Below are positions 9,946 to 20,460 of a DNA stretch of 64,000 bases, in pieces. The stretch is taken from the NCBI GenBank assembly GCA_963837715.1, contig CAWIOF010000002.1, positions 1,116,001 to 1,180,000 of the forward strand, given 5' to 3'. Within the stretch, counting starts at the first letter, position 1. The number at the start of each line of letters is the position of its first letter. A program made the position numbers and the translations under genes. This stretch comes from JANYLB01 sp963837715 (GTDB taxonomy: Bacteria; Actinomycetota; Acidimicrobiia; IMCC26256; JANYLB01). Under the pieces are notes generated by a model. It was not told where the DNA came from. It did no database searches and saw nothing but the letters and a program-made list of their open reading frames with translations.

Positions 9946-10365
9946 TCAGGGGGTGAGGTGTGGGGGCCGCGGGCGCAGCTCGCTGCTGGCGACGTCGATG
10001 GAGCGCACCCGTCGGGTGATGCGTCGTCCCGAGAACCGGCGGATCAGGTCGCGGACCGGCGGCACGAGCAGTGCGAGACCGACGATGTCGGTGAGGAACC
10101 CGGGGATCAACAGGAGCAATCCCGCCAACAGCACCAATGCGCCATCGAGGACGGCCGCCGCCGGGACCTGGCCGCTGCGCATCTCCGACCGGATCCGCCG
10201 CCAGGCACCCACTCCCTGCTGCTTGACCAGCACGAATCCGACGAGCGACACCGCGAACAGGAGCGCGATCGTTTCCCAGACGCCGATCCACTGACCCACG
10301 GCGATCATCGTGGTCACCTCCGCCAGGGGGACCACCACCAGGAGCGCCAGGACGATCAAGAACAT
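9946..10365 (-). CDS. fxsA: FxsA family membrane protein
   Basis: A 139-residue protein from ATG 10365. Three to four hydrophobic segments and the family-typical GQVPAAAVLDGALVLLAG and LLIPGFLTDIVGLALLVPP identify FxsA, a cytoplasmic-membrane protein named for suppressing F-exclusion of phage T7 in E. coli. Its cellular role in actinobacteria is unknown. The C-terminal ~35 residues are basic and presumably cytoplasmic. Confidence 0.85.
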   Translation of the reverse strand: MFLIVLALLVVVPLAEVTTMIAVGQWIGVWETIALLFAVSLVGFVLVKQQGVGAWRRIRSEMRSGQVPAAAVLDGALVLLAGLLLLIPGFLTDIVGLALLVPPVRDLIRRFSGRRITRRVRSIDVASSELRPRPPHLTP

Positions 10366-10443
10366 GTGAACAGCGTACGCGGATACGACCGGAAGTGGTC
10401 GTCGCGGGTAGCGTCGTGGGCTCGCTAGGGAGGGCTGGAAGAC

Positions 10444-11625
10444 ATGCGCAGGACGCTCACGATCGTGATGCTGGGAGCCGTGATCGCGCTGATCGCGGGC
10501 TGCCTCGCACCGCCGGCAACGACCGTCACGCCGGTGGTGTCGAACCTCTACATCCCGTGGGACGTCCAGTGGGCCCCCGACGGCACGATGCTCTTCACCG
10601 AGCGGTCGGGTGAGATCGAGGCCCTCATCGGTGGTCAGCCCCGGGTTCTCGCCGACCCCGCCGACGTCGTCGCTGCATCCGAGTCGGGGATGCTCGGCCT
10701 CGCCGTCGACCCCCAGTTCTCGACCAACCGCTACATCTACACGTGCTTCGCCTCGACCCTCGGCGGCGTGAACAACGACGTGCGCCTCGCCCGGTGGAAG
10801 GTCAACGCCGGCTACACCGCGCCTCACCGACCGCGTCGACATCATCACCGGCATGCCCGTGAACACCAACGGTGAGCTCGGTCGTCACTCGGGCTGCCGG
10901 CCGCGCTTCGGCCCCGACGGCGCGCTCTGGGTGGGCACCGGCGACGCCGCGATCGGCACCGTCCCGCAGTCGAAGACCTCCCTCGGCGGCAAGGTCCTGC
11001 GCGTCGACCGCAACGGTGCGGGGGTCTCGCCCAACCCGGGCGTCGTGAACCCGGCCAGCGGCTTCGACCCGCGGATCTACACCTACGGTCACCGCAACGT
11101 GCAGGGCATCGCGTTCCGCGCCGACGGCAAGGCGTTCTCGGTCGAGCACGGCTCGTACCGCGACGACGAGGTCAACCTCCTCGTGGCCGGCGGCCAACTA
11201 CGGCTGGGACCCCGTCGTGGGCACCAGCACCGAGTACAACGAGACCGTCCCGATGACCGACCTCGTGAAGTTCCCCGAACGCGAAGGTCGCGGTGTGGAG
11301 CTCGGGACCGACGACCGTTGCCACGTCGGGTGCGGTGTTCGTCAACGGGACCAAGTGGGGGAACTGGAACGGCATGCTCGTGGTCGCGTGCCTGAAGGGC
11401 GAGCAGCTCCTCGGAATCAAGATCAGCGCGGACGGCACCCGCGCCATCGGAACCGCCACGATGCTCACTGATCGAGGGCGGCTCCGCACCCCGGCGATCG
11501 CGCCGCTCGGCAACTTCTTCGTGACCACCGCCAACGGCGGGAACGACAGCATCCTCCGGGTCGTACCCAAGCCCGTCGTCGCAGGCGCCACCCGGATCGC
11601 CGGCGAGATCAGGCGATCCGGGTGA
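10444..11625 (+). CDS. Lipoprotein PQQ-type sugar (sorbosone/glucose) dehydrogenase family (frameshifted)
   Basis: From ATG 10444, with a lipoprotein signal peptide ending in LIAGC (lipobox Cys about residue 20), so it is anchored outside the cytoplasmic membrane. The beta-propeller motifs of the GSDH family are clear: PWDVQWAPDGTMLFTERSG, GMLGLAVDPQF, LWVGTGDA, GKVLRVDRNG, YGHRNVQG and NYGWDPVVG. Members oxidise sugars with PQQ, but many homologues have unknown substrates. Three frameshifts (near 10821, 11192 and 11277) are each cured by deleting one base. Its last 17 codons-worth of DNA overlap the end of the transglutaminase gene on the opposite strand. Confidence 0.75.
11590..11623. terminator. 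12-bp perfect hairpin shared by two convergent gene ends
   Basis: Arms 11590-11601 and 11612-11623 are exact reverse complements around a 10-nt loop. The hairpin spans the 3' ends of both the sugar dehydrogenase (stop 11625) and the transglutaminase (stop 11609), so it can act as a bidirectional terminator while encoding the last residues of both proteins. Confidence 0.55.
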
Positions 11626-12451
11626 GCTCCACCTCGACGCCGAGCGCCTCGCCCGGCGCGCCGTGGTACACGCCCTTCAGCGGCGGGACGTCGTCGTAGT
11701 CGCGACCCCGGGCGATGAGCACGTGGCGTTCCGCGACGTCGGTGCCGTTGGTCGGGTCGATGGCCTGCCACGAACCGAGCCACGCTTCGAGCCACGCGTG
11801 GCTCTCCCCCACCACCGTGGCCCCGATCTCCCCGTCTTCGAGGGGGTACAGGTAGCCCGACGCGTAGCGGGCAGGGATGCCCTGGGCGCGCAGCAGTGCG
11901 AGGCTGAGATGCACGAAGTCCTGGCAGACGCCCCGCTGGTCGGCGAGCACCTCCGACGCCGTGGTCGACACGGTGGTGGTGCCCTTCTCGTAGGCCAGGT
12001 TGTCGCGCAGCCACGCGCTGGTGGCGGCCACTGCCTCACGCGGCTGGCGGCCGGTTCGCAGCTCGTCGGCGACCGCCATGATCGAGTCGTCGAGCGGCAC
12101 CGTGGGCGTCGGCGCGAGGTACTCGCAGAGTCGGTCGACCACCCGATCGCCCGAGAGCGCCGACCACGGGATCGGGTCGCCGAACGCGACCCGGCCCGAC
12201 GTCTCGACCGTCGACACGCCGGTCACGGTGAGCTCGGTGTGCGGCCGGTGGAGATCGAAGGCGTGGACGATCGTGCTCCAGTAGTCGCGGTACCGGAAGA
12301 GGCGCGCCGCCGGGACGACCTCGACCCGGTGATCGAGCGTGAGTTGCGTTCCCGTGTCGAGCGGCGAGAGCCGCGCTTCGTTGTACGACGCATGCGCGGT
12401 CCCCGCGTAGCGGAATCCGGTCCGGTGTCGGACCCCGATGCGCCAACTCAT
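11609..12451 (-). CDS. Transglutaminase-like domain protein
   Basis: A 280-residue protein from ATG 12451. It has the N-terminal beta domain (Bact_transglu_N) followed by the papain-like core with catalytic triad Cys176 in RGVCQDF, His218 in GESHAWLEAW and Asp232 in DPTNG. It is the last gene of a three-gene operon: it starts 1 nt after the stop of the alpha-E gene. In this conserved trio the transglutaminase is predicted to act as a peptidase or amidase on a peptide made or handled by the ATP-grasp partner; the actual substrate is unknown. Confidence 0.88.
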   Translation of the reverse strand: MSWRIGVRHRTGFRYAGTAHASYNEARLSPLDTGTQLTLDHRVEVVPAARLFRYRDYWSTIVHAFDLHRPHTELTVTGVSTVETSGRVAFGDPIPWSALSGDRVVDRLCEYLAPTPTVPLDDSIMAVADELRTGRQPREAVAATSAWLRDNLAYEKGTTTVSTTASEVLADQRGVCQDFVHLSLALLRAQGIPARYASGYLYPLEDGEIGATVVGESHAWLEAWLGSWQAIDPTNGTDVAERHVLIARGRDYDDVPPLKGVYHGAPGEALGVEVELTRIA

Positions 12452-12452
12452 G

Positions 12453-13384
12453 TCAGGAGCTCCATGCGATCGCGCTCGTCTCGCGGAAGTACCGGGCGGC
12501 CAGCGCGCCGTGGACGCCTTCGCACGCGTCCTGGAGCCAGGTCACGTACTCGGCGAGTCGGGTCACCACGTGATCGACCCGCACGAACGCCAGGTCGGCG
12601 CACATCTGGCCGACGAGGCGTCGGGCTTCGTCGTTGAGACCGGTGCGGTCGGCGCGCGGGTCGAGCTCGCCGAGGGCGCGCTCGGTGGTGGTCAACGCGA
12701 AGAACACCGAACGCGGGAACAGCCGGTCGAGGAGCAGGAACTCCACCGCCGACGACGCGTCGACGGGCCGCCGGTAGGTTCGCAGGTACGCCTCGTAGGC
12801 CGAGCAGCACCGCAGGGTCGTGGTCCAGCCCGGCGGACCCCAGCTCTCGCCGTAGCGCGCCGACAGCAGCCGAGTCGTCATGTCGACCCGTTCGAGGTTG
12901 CGCCCGGCGAGGAGGAAGTGCCAACCGTCGTCGTGGCTCATCGTCGAGTCGGCGACGCCCGCGAGCATCGCGGTGCGTTCCTTCACCCAGTCGAAGAGCT
13001 CGTGGCGCGCCCGACCGGTGGTGGCCCGCGACCGCACCTTCATCGACCGGTGAGTCGTGTTCAGCGCCTCCCACAGCTCGGAGGAGATCGCTTCGCGGGC
13101 ACCGCGCGCGTTCTCCCAGGCCGCTTCGATCGACGAGGCGATCGACCCCGAGTAGGCGAGATCGTGGGTGAGCAGCATCGTCACCTCGGCCGCGTTCGCC
13201 TCCACGTCGAGCGCGTCTTCGGGCACTCCCATCGCGTCGAGCAGGGCCTGGCACGCGGCGGCCTCGTCGACCGTCCGGTCCTCGAGGAGCACGTGGTAGT
13301 GGACGTCGAGCAGGCGGGCGGTGTCTTCGGCCCGCTCGCAGTATCGACCGATCCAGTAGAGCGACTCCGCGATCCGCGCCAGCA

Positions 13385-13385
<1 letters not shown>
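12453..13385 (-). CDS. Alpha-E domain-containing protein
   Basis: A 310-residue, nearly all-helical protein from ATG 13385 with the family start MLARIAESLYWIGRYCERAEDTARLLD. Its start codon overlaps the ATP-grasp stop by one base (TGATG), so translation is coupled. Conserved positions include RAEDTARLLD near the N-terminus and WGPPGWTTTLR in the middle. The family always travels with the circularly permuted ATP-grasp and transglutaminase genes; its biochemical role is not established. Confidence 0.88.
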
Positions 13386-14968
<1,583 letters not shown>

Positions 14969-15038
14969 CGCCCAGCAGCCTTCCTGCGGTTCGTTTCGGC
15001 TTCGTTACATCGACTTGAACACGGAGTAGTTTCGACCC

Positions 15039-16478
15039 ATCGACGATCTCCCGATCAAGCTGGGGCCCTGCTCCAACGGTGAATTCGTCCCCCGACCGCT
15101 GGGTGCAGTGGAGCGGGAGGCGATCCGCCGAACCTACGACGGCGCCGACCGCGCCGCCCGTAGGCTCGGGATCGACCGCCGGCGCTTCCTCCGGACCGTA
15201 GGCGGTGCGGCGCTGATGTTGGGCGCGATGGCTGCGTGTGAGTCGGAGGCGAAGCGGTCCGACGGCAAGCGCTCGGGTGGCACGTTCGCGGTGCCCGACG
15301 ACCCGACCGACGCCGATGCGGCGGCCGAGGCGCTGACCGGCAACGAGTTCATCCTCGACGTGCAGACGCACTTCCTCGAGTACGACCTGTCGACACCGGG
15401 CGGACTGGCGCTCGCGAGTGCGTTTCCGCAGTCCGCCTGTGGCGCCGACGATCCTCGGGCGTGCTTCACGATCGACGAGTACCTCGACGAGCTGTTCCTG
15501 CGCAGCGACACGTCGAAGGCGGTCATCTCGGCCCTCCCCATTCCGGGCGACGCGAATCCCCAGTCGATCGACGATGTGGAGGAGGCCCGCCGGACGTTCG
15601 CGGCGGTCTGCAGCGACGACCGGCTCCTCGTACACGGTGGGGTGTTCCCACAGCTGGGTTCGCTCCAGGAGGCGCTCGACGGGATGACGGCCCTCGACGC
15701 CGGCCACGACATCTCGGCCTGGAAGGTGTACACCCACAATCCCGCCGGCTGGTGGCTCGACGACCATTCCGCCGATTCGCCTGTGGTCGGGAACGCGTTC
15801 CTCGAACACGTCGCGACGACCTCCACCAACATCGTCTGCGTCCACAAGGGTCTGGGCGGCATGCTCGGTGGCGACGCCGACTACTCGTCACCCGTCGACA
15901 TCGGACCGGCCGCTGCCGCCCACCCCGACGTGCGCTTCGTCGTGTACCACTCCGGGTTCGAGACCGGTTCGCCCGAAGGTCCGTACACCCCCGAGACCGC
16001 CGGCGTGGGGGTCAACCGGCTCATCACGACGCTGCGCGACCACCAGATCGGGCCCGAGGGAAACGTGTTCGCCGAGTTGGGCTCGACGTGGTGGCTCGTG
16101 ATGCGGAACCCCACCGCGGCGGCGCACGTGCTCGGCAAGCTGCTCGCGCAACTCGGTCCCGATCGTGTCGTGTGGGGCACCGACTCGATCTGGTACGGCT
16201 CCCCGCAGGACCAGATCCAGGCGTTCCGCTCGTTCGAGATCACCGCCGAGCTCCAGGATCGCTACGGGTACCCCGCGCTCACGCCCGCCGTGAAGCGCAA
16301 GATCTTCGGGCTCAACGCCGCGAAGCTCTACGGCATCGAACCCGACGCCGGCCGGTGCAACTTCTCCCGCGAGGATCTCCAACAGGCCCGAGAGGCGATG
16401 CCCGGCCCGAACCGCACCTACGGTCCCGAGACCGCCTCACAACTGCGCTCGCTGATCGCCGCGCACGGTGTGATCTGA
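15039..16478 (+). CDS. Amidohydrolase-family protein with twin-arginine signal
   Basis: TIM-barrel amidohydrolase (Amidohydro_2 type) with DVQTHFLEYD near the start of the barrel, CVHKG, YHSGFE and the terminal VWGTDSIWYG. A Tat signal with RRRFLRTVGG and a hydrophobic stretch ending MAACES suggests export as a lipoprotein. The obvious start is GTG 15108, but the in-frame codons from 15039 encode IDDLPIKLGPCSNGEFVPRP, which matches the conserved N-terminus of this family, and GGAG lies 12 nt upstream. The first codon there reads ATC, so either a rare start or a base error for ATG. The next gene overlaps its stop (TGATG). Confidence 0.8.
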   Translation: MDDLPIKLGPCSNGEFVPRPLGAVEREAIRRTYDGADRAARRLGIDRRRFLRTVGGAALMLGAMAACESEAKRSDGKRSGGTFAVPDDPTDADAAAEALTGNEFILDVQTHFLEYDLSTPGGLALASAFPQSACGADDPRACFTIDEYLDELFLRSDTSKAVISALPIPGDANPQSIDDVEEARRTFAAVCSDDRLLVHGGVFPQLGSLQEALDGMTALDAGHDISAWKVYTHNPAGWWLDDHSADSPVVGNAFLEHVATTSTNIVCVHKGLGGMLGGDADYSSPVDIGPAAAAHPDVRFVVYHSGFETGSPEGPYTPETAGVGVNRLITTLRDHQIGPEGNVFAELGSTWWLVMRNPTAAAHVLGKLLAQLGPDRVVWGTDSIWYGSPQDQIQAFRSFEITAELQDRYGYPALTPAVKRKIFGLNAAKLYGIEPDAGRCNFSREDLQQAREAMPGPNRTYGPETASQLRSLIAAHGVI

Positions 16479-18295
16479 TGCGTCGGATCGCCACTGCCGT
16501 CGTGCTCGTCGTCGCAACGGTCACGGTGATGACCATGCCGGCCCCGGCGTCCGGCGACGACACCCCAAACCGGACCGCACCTCCGGTACGCCCGATCGTC
16601 CGCGACGTCCTTCCCCGGGCGATGCCCGGTGAGGTCGCGCTTCGCGTGCTCCCGGCCCGACACCTCGGCGACGTCGCGGCCCAGAACGGTCAGACCGTCG
16701 ACCGGCTCACCGCGCAGCTCGCGGTGGATCGGAGCGCGTGGCTCGATGCCGACGGGATGCTGTTCTTCCAGGACGCGCCTCCGCCACCACCCGCCGACTC
16801 AGCGGTCGTCGCAGCCGGTCCCTTCCCGGACGACCAGACGTTCGGCTTGCACTCCCGGCCCGGCTCGTCTCGCGTTCTCTACCTCGATTTCGACGGCCAC
16901 GAGTTGCCGGCCGGCAACTACTGGCGGGGCGATGCCTACACCGCAGCGCCGTTCGACATCGACGGATCCCCCACCACGTGGAGCCAGGAGGAGCTCGACG
17001 CGATCCAGGGCATCTACCTGCGGGTCGCCGAGGACTACGCACCGTTCGATCTCGACGTGACAACCCAGGATCCCGGCGCCGCCGCGATCGCACGCTCATC
17101 GATCGGCGACGACCGGTACGGCGGTCGTGTCGTCGTCACCGACAGTCCCAACGGCGACTTCTGCGGTGGCTTCTGCGCGGGTGTCTCCTACGTCGGCACC
17201 GTCGATGTCGTCGGCGTCGACCACGACCGCCTGCAACCTTCGTGGGTCTTCAGCGACGGAAGCTCGAACGTGCAGTACCTCGCCAACAACGCCTCTCACG
17301 AGTTCGGCCACCAGATGGGCCTCTCCCACGACGGCAACCCGGCCGCACCGCTCCCCGAGTACGACGTCGGCCACGGCATGTGGGCGCCCCTCATGGGATG
17401 GGGGTTCACCCAGCCGGTCAGCCAATGGAGTCGCGGCGAGTACCCCGGCGCGACCAACCAGGAGGACGACTTCGCCGTTGCCGCGACGCACGGTGTCGCG
17501 CTCGTCGGAGACGATGCAGCTGCGCACCCCTCGGCCACCGACGACCTCGTGCCGGGTCGCTCCCAACTCATCGGCGTGGCGCCGGGCGGCGACGTCGACA
17601 CGTGGCGATACGTCGCGCCCTGCTCGGGGACGTTCACGTTCTCCGCAGATCCGAGCCCGGTGAGCCCCAATCTGAGTCTCGCGCTCCGACTCTCTGATCG
17701 GAGCTCCCTGCTCGCTGTCGACGCCACGCAGCCGGTCCGGGTGAGTGCCGAGATTGCGACCGGGATGGGCGCGATGGTCAGCAGTGCGCTGGCGCGCGGT
17801 GCGGTGTCGACCCTCACGGTGTCGCCGCTCGCGAACGGCACGCCCGCCACCGGGTGGTCGAACTACGCGAACGTGGGCCGCTACTCGATCGGCGTCACCA
17901 CGACGTGCGACCCTTCCGACCTCCCGGTGTTGGTCCCCGGAGCCTTCGGCGCCCGCGAGGGCGATCGGGGCAGCACGCAGTTCCGCATCCCGATCAGGTT
18001 GTCGGAACCGGCCGCCGGCGTCGTGACCGTGCGCTACCGGACGATCCCCACGACCGGCATCGGGTACGCCACTGCCGGGGTCGACTACACCCCGACCTCG
18101 GGCGTCGTCACCTTCCGACCCGGCCAGACCTCCGCGTCGGTGCCGGTCCGGGTGTTCGGCGACACCGTCGCCGAGACCCCCTTGTACCTCGGCGAGTGGT
18201 TCTTCGTGCAGTTCGACCAACCATCGGCCAACGCGCGTCTCGACACCGGCGTGTTCTCCGGGCGCGGCGTCGGGATCATCGGCGACGACGACTGA
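16478..18295 (+). CDS. Secreted zinc metalloprotease-like protein with C-terminal Calx-beta motif
   Basis: A 605-residue protein whose ATG overlaps the preceding stop. A signal peptide covers residues 1-25, followed by a conserved actinobacterial pre-domain (to about 97) and a catalytic domain with the metzincin-type site H274-E-F-G-H278-x2-G-x2-H284-D and a Met-turn-like M306 in PLMGWGF. Next is a pre-peptidase-like beta domain (about 350-480) and a Calx-beta repeat ending GVGIIGDDD. It is likely an extracellular Zn protease. It shares its two ends with the truncated protein at 1699. Coupling to the amidohydrolase suggests co-secretion, but a joint function is not known. Confidence 0.8.
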   Translation: MRRIATAVVLVVATVTVMTMPAPASGDDTPNRTAPPVRPIVRDVLPRAMPGEVALRVLPARHLGDVAAQNGQTVDRLTAQLAVDRSAWLDADGMLFFQDAPPPPPADSAVVAAGPFPDDQTFGLHSRPGSSRVLYLDFDGHELPAGNYWRGDAYTAAPFDIDGSPTTWSQEELDAIQGIYLRVAEDYAPFDLDVTTQDPGAAAIARSSIGDDRYGGRVVVTDSPNGDFCGGFCAGVSYVGTVDVVGVDHDRLQPSWVFSDGSSNVQYLANNASHEFGHQMGLSHDGNPAAPLPEYDVGHGMWAPLMGWGFTQPVSQWSRGEYPGATNQEDDFAVAATHGVALVGDDAAAHPSATDDLVPGRSQLIGVAPGGDVDTWRYVAPCSGTFTFSADPSPVSPNLSLALRLSDRSSLLAVDATQPVRVSAEIATGMGAMVSSALARGAVSTLTVSPLANGTPATGWSNYANVGRYSIGVTTTCDPSDLPVLVPGAFGAREGDRGSTQFRIPIRLSEPAAGVVTVRYRTIPTTGIGYATAGVDYTPTSGVVTFRPGQTSASVPVRVFGDTVAETPLYLGEWFFVQFDQPSANARLDTGVFSGRGVGIIGDDD

Positions 18296-18314
18296 ACCCA
18301 GCCGATGGCGGGAG

Positions 18315-19079
18315 CTAGGTGAACGTGCCGCCGTCGACGACGATGCGCTGGTCGGTGAGGTAGCCGGCGGCGTCGGACACGAGGAAGCGGACCACGTCGG
18401 CGATCTCGTCGGGCGTGCACACGTGACCGAACGGTGATCCGGCGTCGAGGGCGTGGATGTCGTCGATTCCCATCGCGCCCTTCACCAGGCGGCGACCCAT
18501 CTCGGTCTCGACCAGACCCGGGGCGACGACGTTCACGTGGATCCCGTTCCGTCGCTCCTCCTTCGCGAGCCCCCGGGCGAGTGCCTCCAGCGCGGCCTTG
18601 GCCATGTTGTACGGGGCCGAGTTCGCAGCCATGTGGGTGGTTGCGGTCGACGAGATCATGATCACGTCGCCGCGCGGGCGGGTCCGCATCCCCGGGAGGA
18701 GCAGCTTCGACAGGACGAACGCACCGAGCACGTGCGTCCGCCACACCCGTTCGACCTCGGCCACCTCGGTCCGGGTCACGCTCTGGCCGCGGCTGGCGAT
18801 CCCCGCGTTGTGCACCAGAATGTCGACTGCACCGAACGCATCGAGCGTCTCGGCCGCGACTCGCTCACAGTCTTCGACCACGTCGACCGAGCCCGCGAAC
18901 GCGACGCCCCGACGCCCGAGCGCCTCGATCCCCTGGACGGTGGCCCGAGCACTCTCGGCGTCGCGGCGGTAGTTCACGGCAACGTCGGCACCGTCGGCCG
19001 CGAGTGCGAGCGCGATCGCGCGGCCGATCCCCCGCCCTCCGCCGGTCACCAACGCCGATCGTCCTTCGAGTCCGCTCAC
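18315..19079 (-). CDS. SDR-family oxidoreductase
   Basis: A 254-residue classical short-chain dehydrogenase from GTG 19079: TGGGRGIG cofactor motif near the N-terminus, HNAG, catalytic Ser in MISSTATT, Y-x3-K in YNMAK and C-terminal TDQRIVVDGG. It resembles 3-oxoacyl-ACP reductase-like (FabG-type) SDRs, but these are too broad to name a substrate. It lies directly downstream of the enoyl-CoA hydratase on the same strand (44-nt gap), which suggests joint acyl-CoA metabolism. It converges on the metalloprotease gene. Confidence 0.85.
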   Translation of the reverse strand: MSGLEGRSALVTGGGRGIGRAIALALAADGADVAVNYRRDAESARATVQGIEALGRRGVAFAGSVDVVEDCERVAAETLDAFGAVDILVHNAGIASRGQSVTRTEVAEVERVWRTHVLGAFVLSKLLLPGMRTRPRGDVIMISSTATTHMAANSAPYNMAKAALEALARGLAKEERRNGIHVNVVAPGLVETEMGRRLVKGAMGIDDIHALDAGSPFGHVCTPDEIADVVRFLVSDAAGYLTDQRIVVDGGTFT

Positions 19080-19123
19080 GCGTCTCCCCTTTCCGTCATC
19101 CGGTCACCCTGCGCGCATGGTGC

Positions 19124-19927
19124 TCATTCGTCGTGGAACACGGGCGCGCGCTTCTCGAGGAACGCCGCCATCGCCTCGGTCATGTCGCCGGTGGTGCTAC
19201 TGAGGATCTGGGTGCGGTTCTCGAGGTCGATGCCGGCGTGGAGGCTGCCGATCTCGAGCTGGCTCCACATGACCTCCTTGGTCATGCGCACGCCGAACGG
19301 ACTGTTGGCCAGGATGAGATCGGCTTCGTCGAGCGCGGCGTCGAGCAGCGCGTCGTCGGAGACGACCCTCGTCACGAGGCCGATCCGTTCGGCCTCGGCG
19401 CTGTCGACGAAGCGCCCGGTGAGCATCAGCTCGTAGGCCCGGGACGCGCCGATCAACCGGGGCAGCATCCAGCTCACGCCGACGTCGCAACCCGACAGCC
19501 CCACCCGCACGAACGCAACGTTGAACCGTGCGCTCGTTGCGGCGATGCGGATGTCGGACCCGAGCGCGAGGGCGAGCCCGCCACCCGACGCGGCTCCGTT
19601 CACCGCGGCGATCACCGGCTGGGGTTGCTCCCGCAGCGCGGGCACCATCCCGGCCACGAACTTCTGGACCCGCATCCCGTTCCGGGCCCGTCCCGAACCG
19701 GTCACGTCGGGTGGCGTCGCGCCCTCGGCGAGATCGAGGCCCGAGCAGAACCCGGCTCCCGCCCCCGTGAGCACGATCACCCGGCAGCTGCCGTCGGTGG
19801 CGAGGTCGTCGAGCGCGGCGTAGAAGCCGGCGAGCAGCTCGTGGTTCAGGGCGTTGCGCCGCTCGGGTCGGTTGAGTGTGATCTGCGCGACGCCGTCGCG
19901 CGGACGGGTGACTTCGACGGCACTCAT
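19124..19927 (-). CDS. Enoyl-CoA hydratase/isomerase family protein
   Basis: A 267-residue crotonase-fold protein from ATG 19927. It shows the family start VAQITLNRPERRNALN, the oxyanion-hole segment AVNGAASGGGLALALGSDIRIA and FVRVGLSGCDVGVSWMLPRLIG with the active-site region. Family members hydrate or isomerise enoyl-CoA. Together with the downstream SDR it could supply beta-oxidation-like steps. The substrate is not determinable from sequence. Confidence 0.88.
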   Translation of the reverse strand: MSAVEVTRPRDGVAQITLNRPERRNALNHELLAGFYAALDDLATDGSCRVIVLTGAGAGFCSGLDLAEGATPPDVTGSGRARNGMRVQKFVAGMVPALREQPQPVIAAVNGAASGGGLALALGSDIRIAATSARFNVAFVRVGLSGCDVGVSWMLPRLIGASRAYELMLTGRFVDSAEAERIGLVTRVVSDDALLDAALDEADLILANSPFGVRMTKEVMWSQLEIGSLHAGIDLENRTQILSSTTGDMTEAMAAFLEKRAPVFHDE

Positions 19928-20005
19928 GCGGATGCGCTCCCCCGGAGTCGTGGCGCGTCGGTCGGTTCGACGGCGCTGCGGGCGTCAGCCTGCCAGACTC
20001 CCGAG

Positions 20006-20368
20006 ATGACCGAACCCGTGCACGCCGCCGACCTGACCGACGAGCTCGAAGACTGGGGCGACCTCGCGCCGCCGCTCGGCATCCCGCTCGGCGACCCGAT
20101 GCCGACCCGGGGCCTCGAGACCTGGGCCGCCGAGAACGGCACCCCCTCCACCGGCGTGTGGGAATGCGAACCCGGCGACAGCCGCTGGAAGCTCGACGGC
20201 GAAGGCGAGTTCATCCACGTCGTGAGCGGCAGCATGACCTGCACGAGCGACGACGGCGTCGTCACCAAGCTCGGTCCGGGCGACTCGTTCACGTTCGCGC
20301 CCGGCTGGAGCGGCACGTGGAACATCCACGAGACGCTCCGCAAGGTGTACACGATGTTCCCCGCCTGA
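20006..20368 (+). CDS. Cupin-domain protein (ureidoglycine aminohydrolase-like cupin)
   Basis: A 120-residue single cupin from ATG 20006. GEFIHVVSGSMTCTSDDG and LGPGDSFTFAPGWSGTWNIHE are the two cupin motifs; the motif-1 Glu and His (EFIH) could hold a metal. Its length and WKLDGEGEF pattern match the DUF861/Cupin_3 group. Role unknown. Divergent from the enoyl-CoA hydratase and followed by a palindromic element. Confidence 0.78.
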   Translation: MTEPVHAADLTDELEDWGDLAPPLGIPLGDPMPTRGLETWAAENGTPSTGVWECEPGDSRWKLDGEGEFIHVVSGSMTCTSDDGVVTKLGPGDSFTFAPGWSGTWNIHETLRKVYTMFPA

Positions 20369-20396
20369 CTTCGGGTCACCCTGAACCCTCCTTCAG

Positions 20397-20455
20397 CCCT
20401 CGTTCCGGTCACCTGCAAGGTTGGTGTGCAACTGCACGGATGACCAGAACGAGGG
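20397..20455. repeat. Palindromic intergenic element, copy A
   Basis: Arms 20397-20411 and 20441-20455 (15 bp, one mismatch) with a 29-nt loop, between the convergent cupin and exonuclease genes. The right arm TGACCAGAACGAGGG shares ACCAGAACG with the dispersed element described at 28456, 37435, 56750 and 61449. Likely also a bidirectional terminator. Confidence 0.5.
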
Positions 20456-20460
20456 GTTGG

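Noticed and set aside
6701..10291. Minus-strand frame of 1196 codons
   Set aside because: Only the part from 9079 down is the MMPL protein; the upstream 400 codons are antisense to the gene at 9219 and to fxsA's flank, without any motif.
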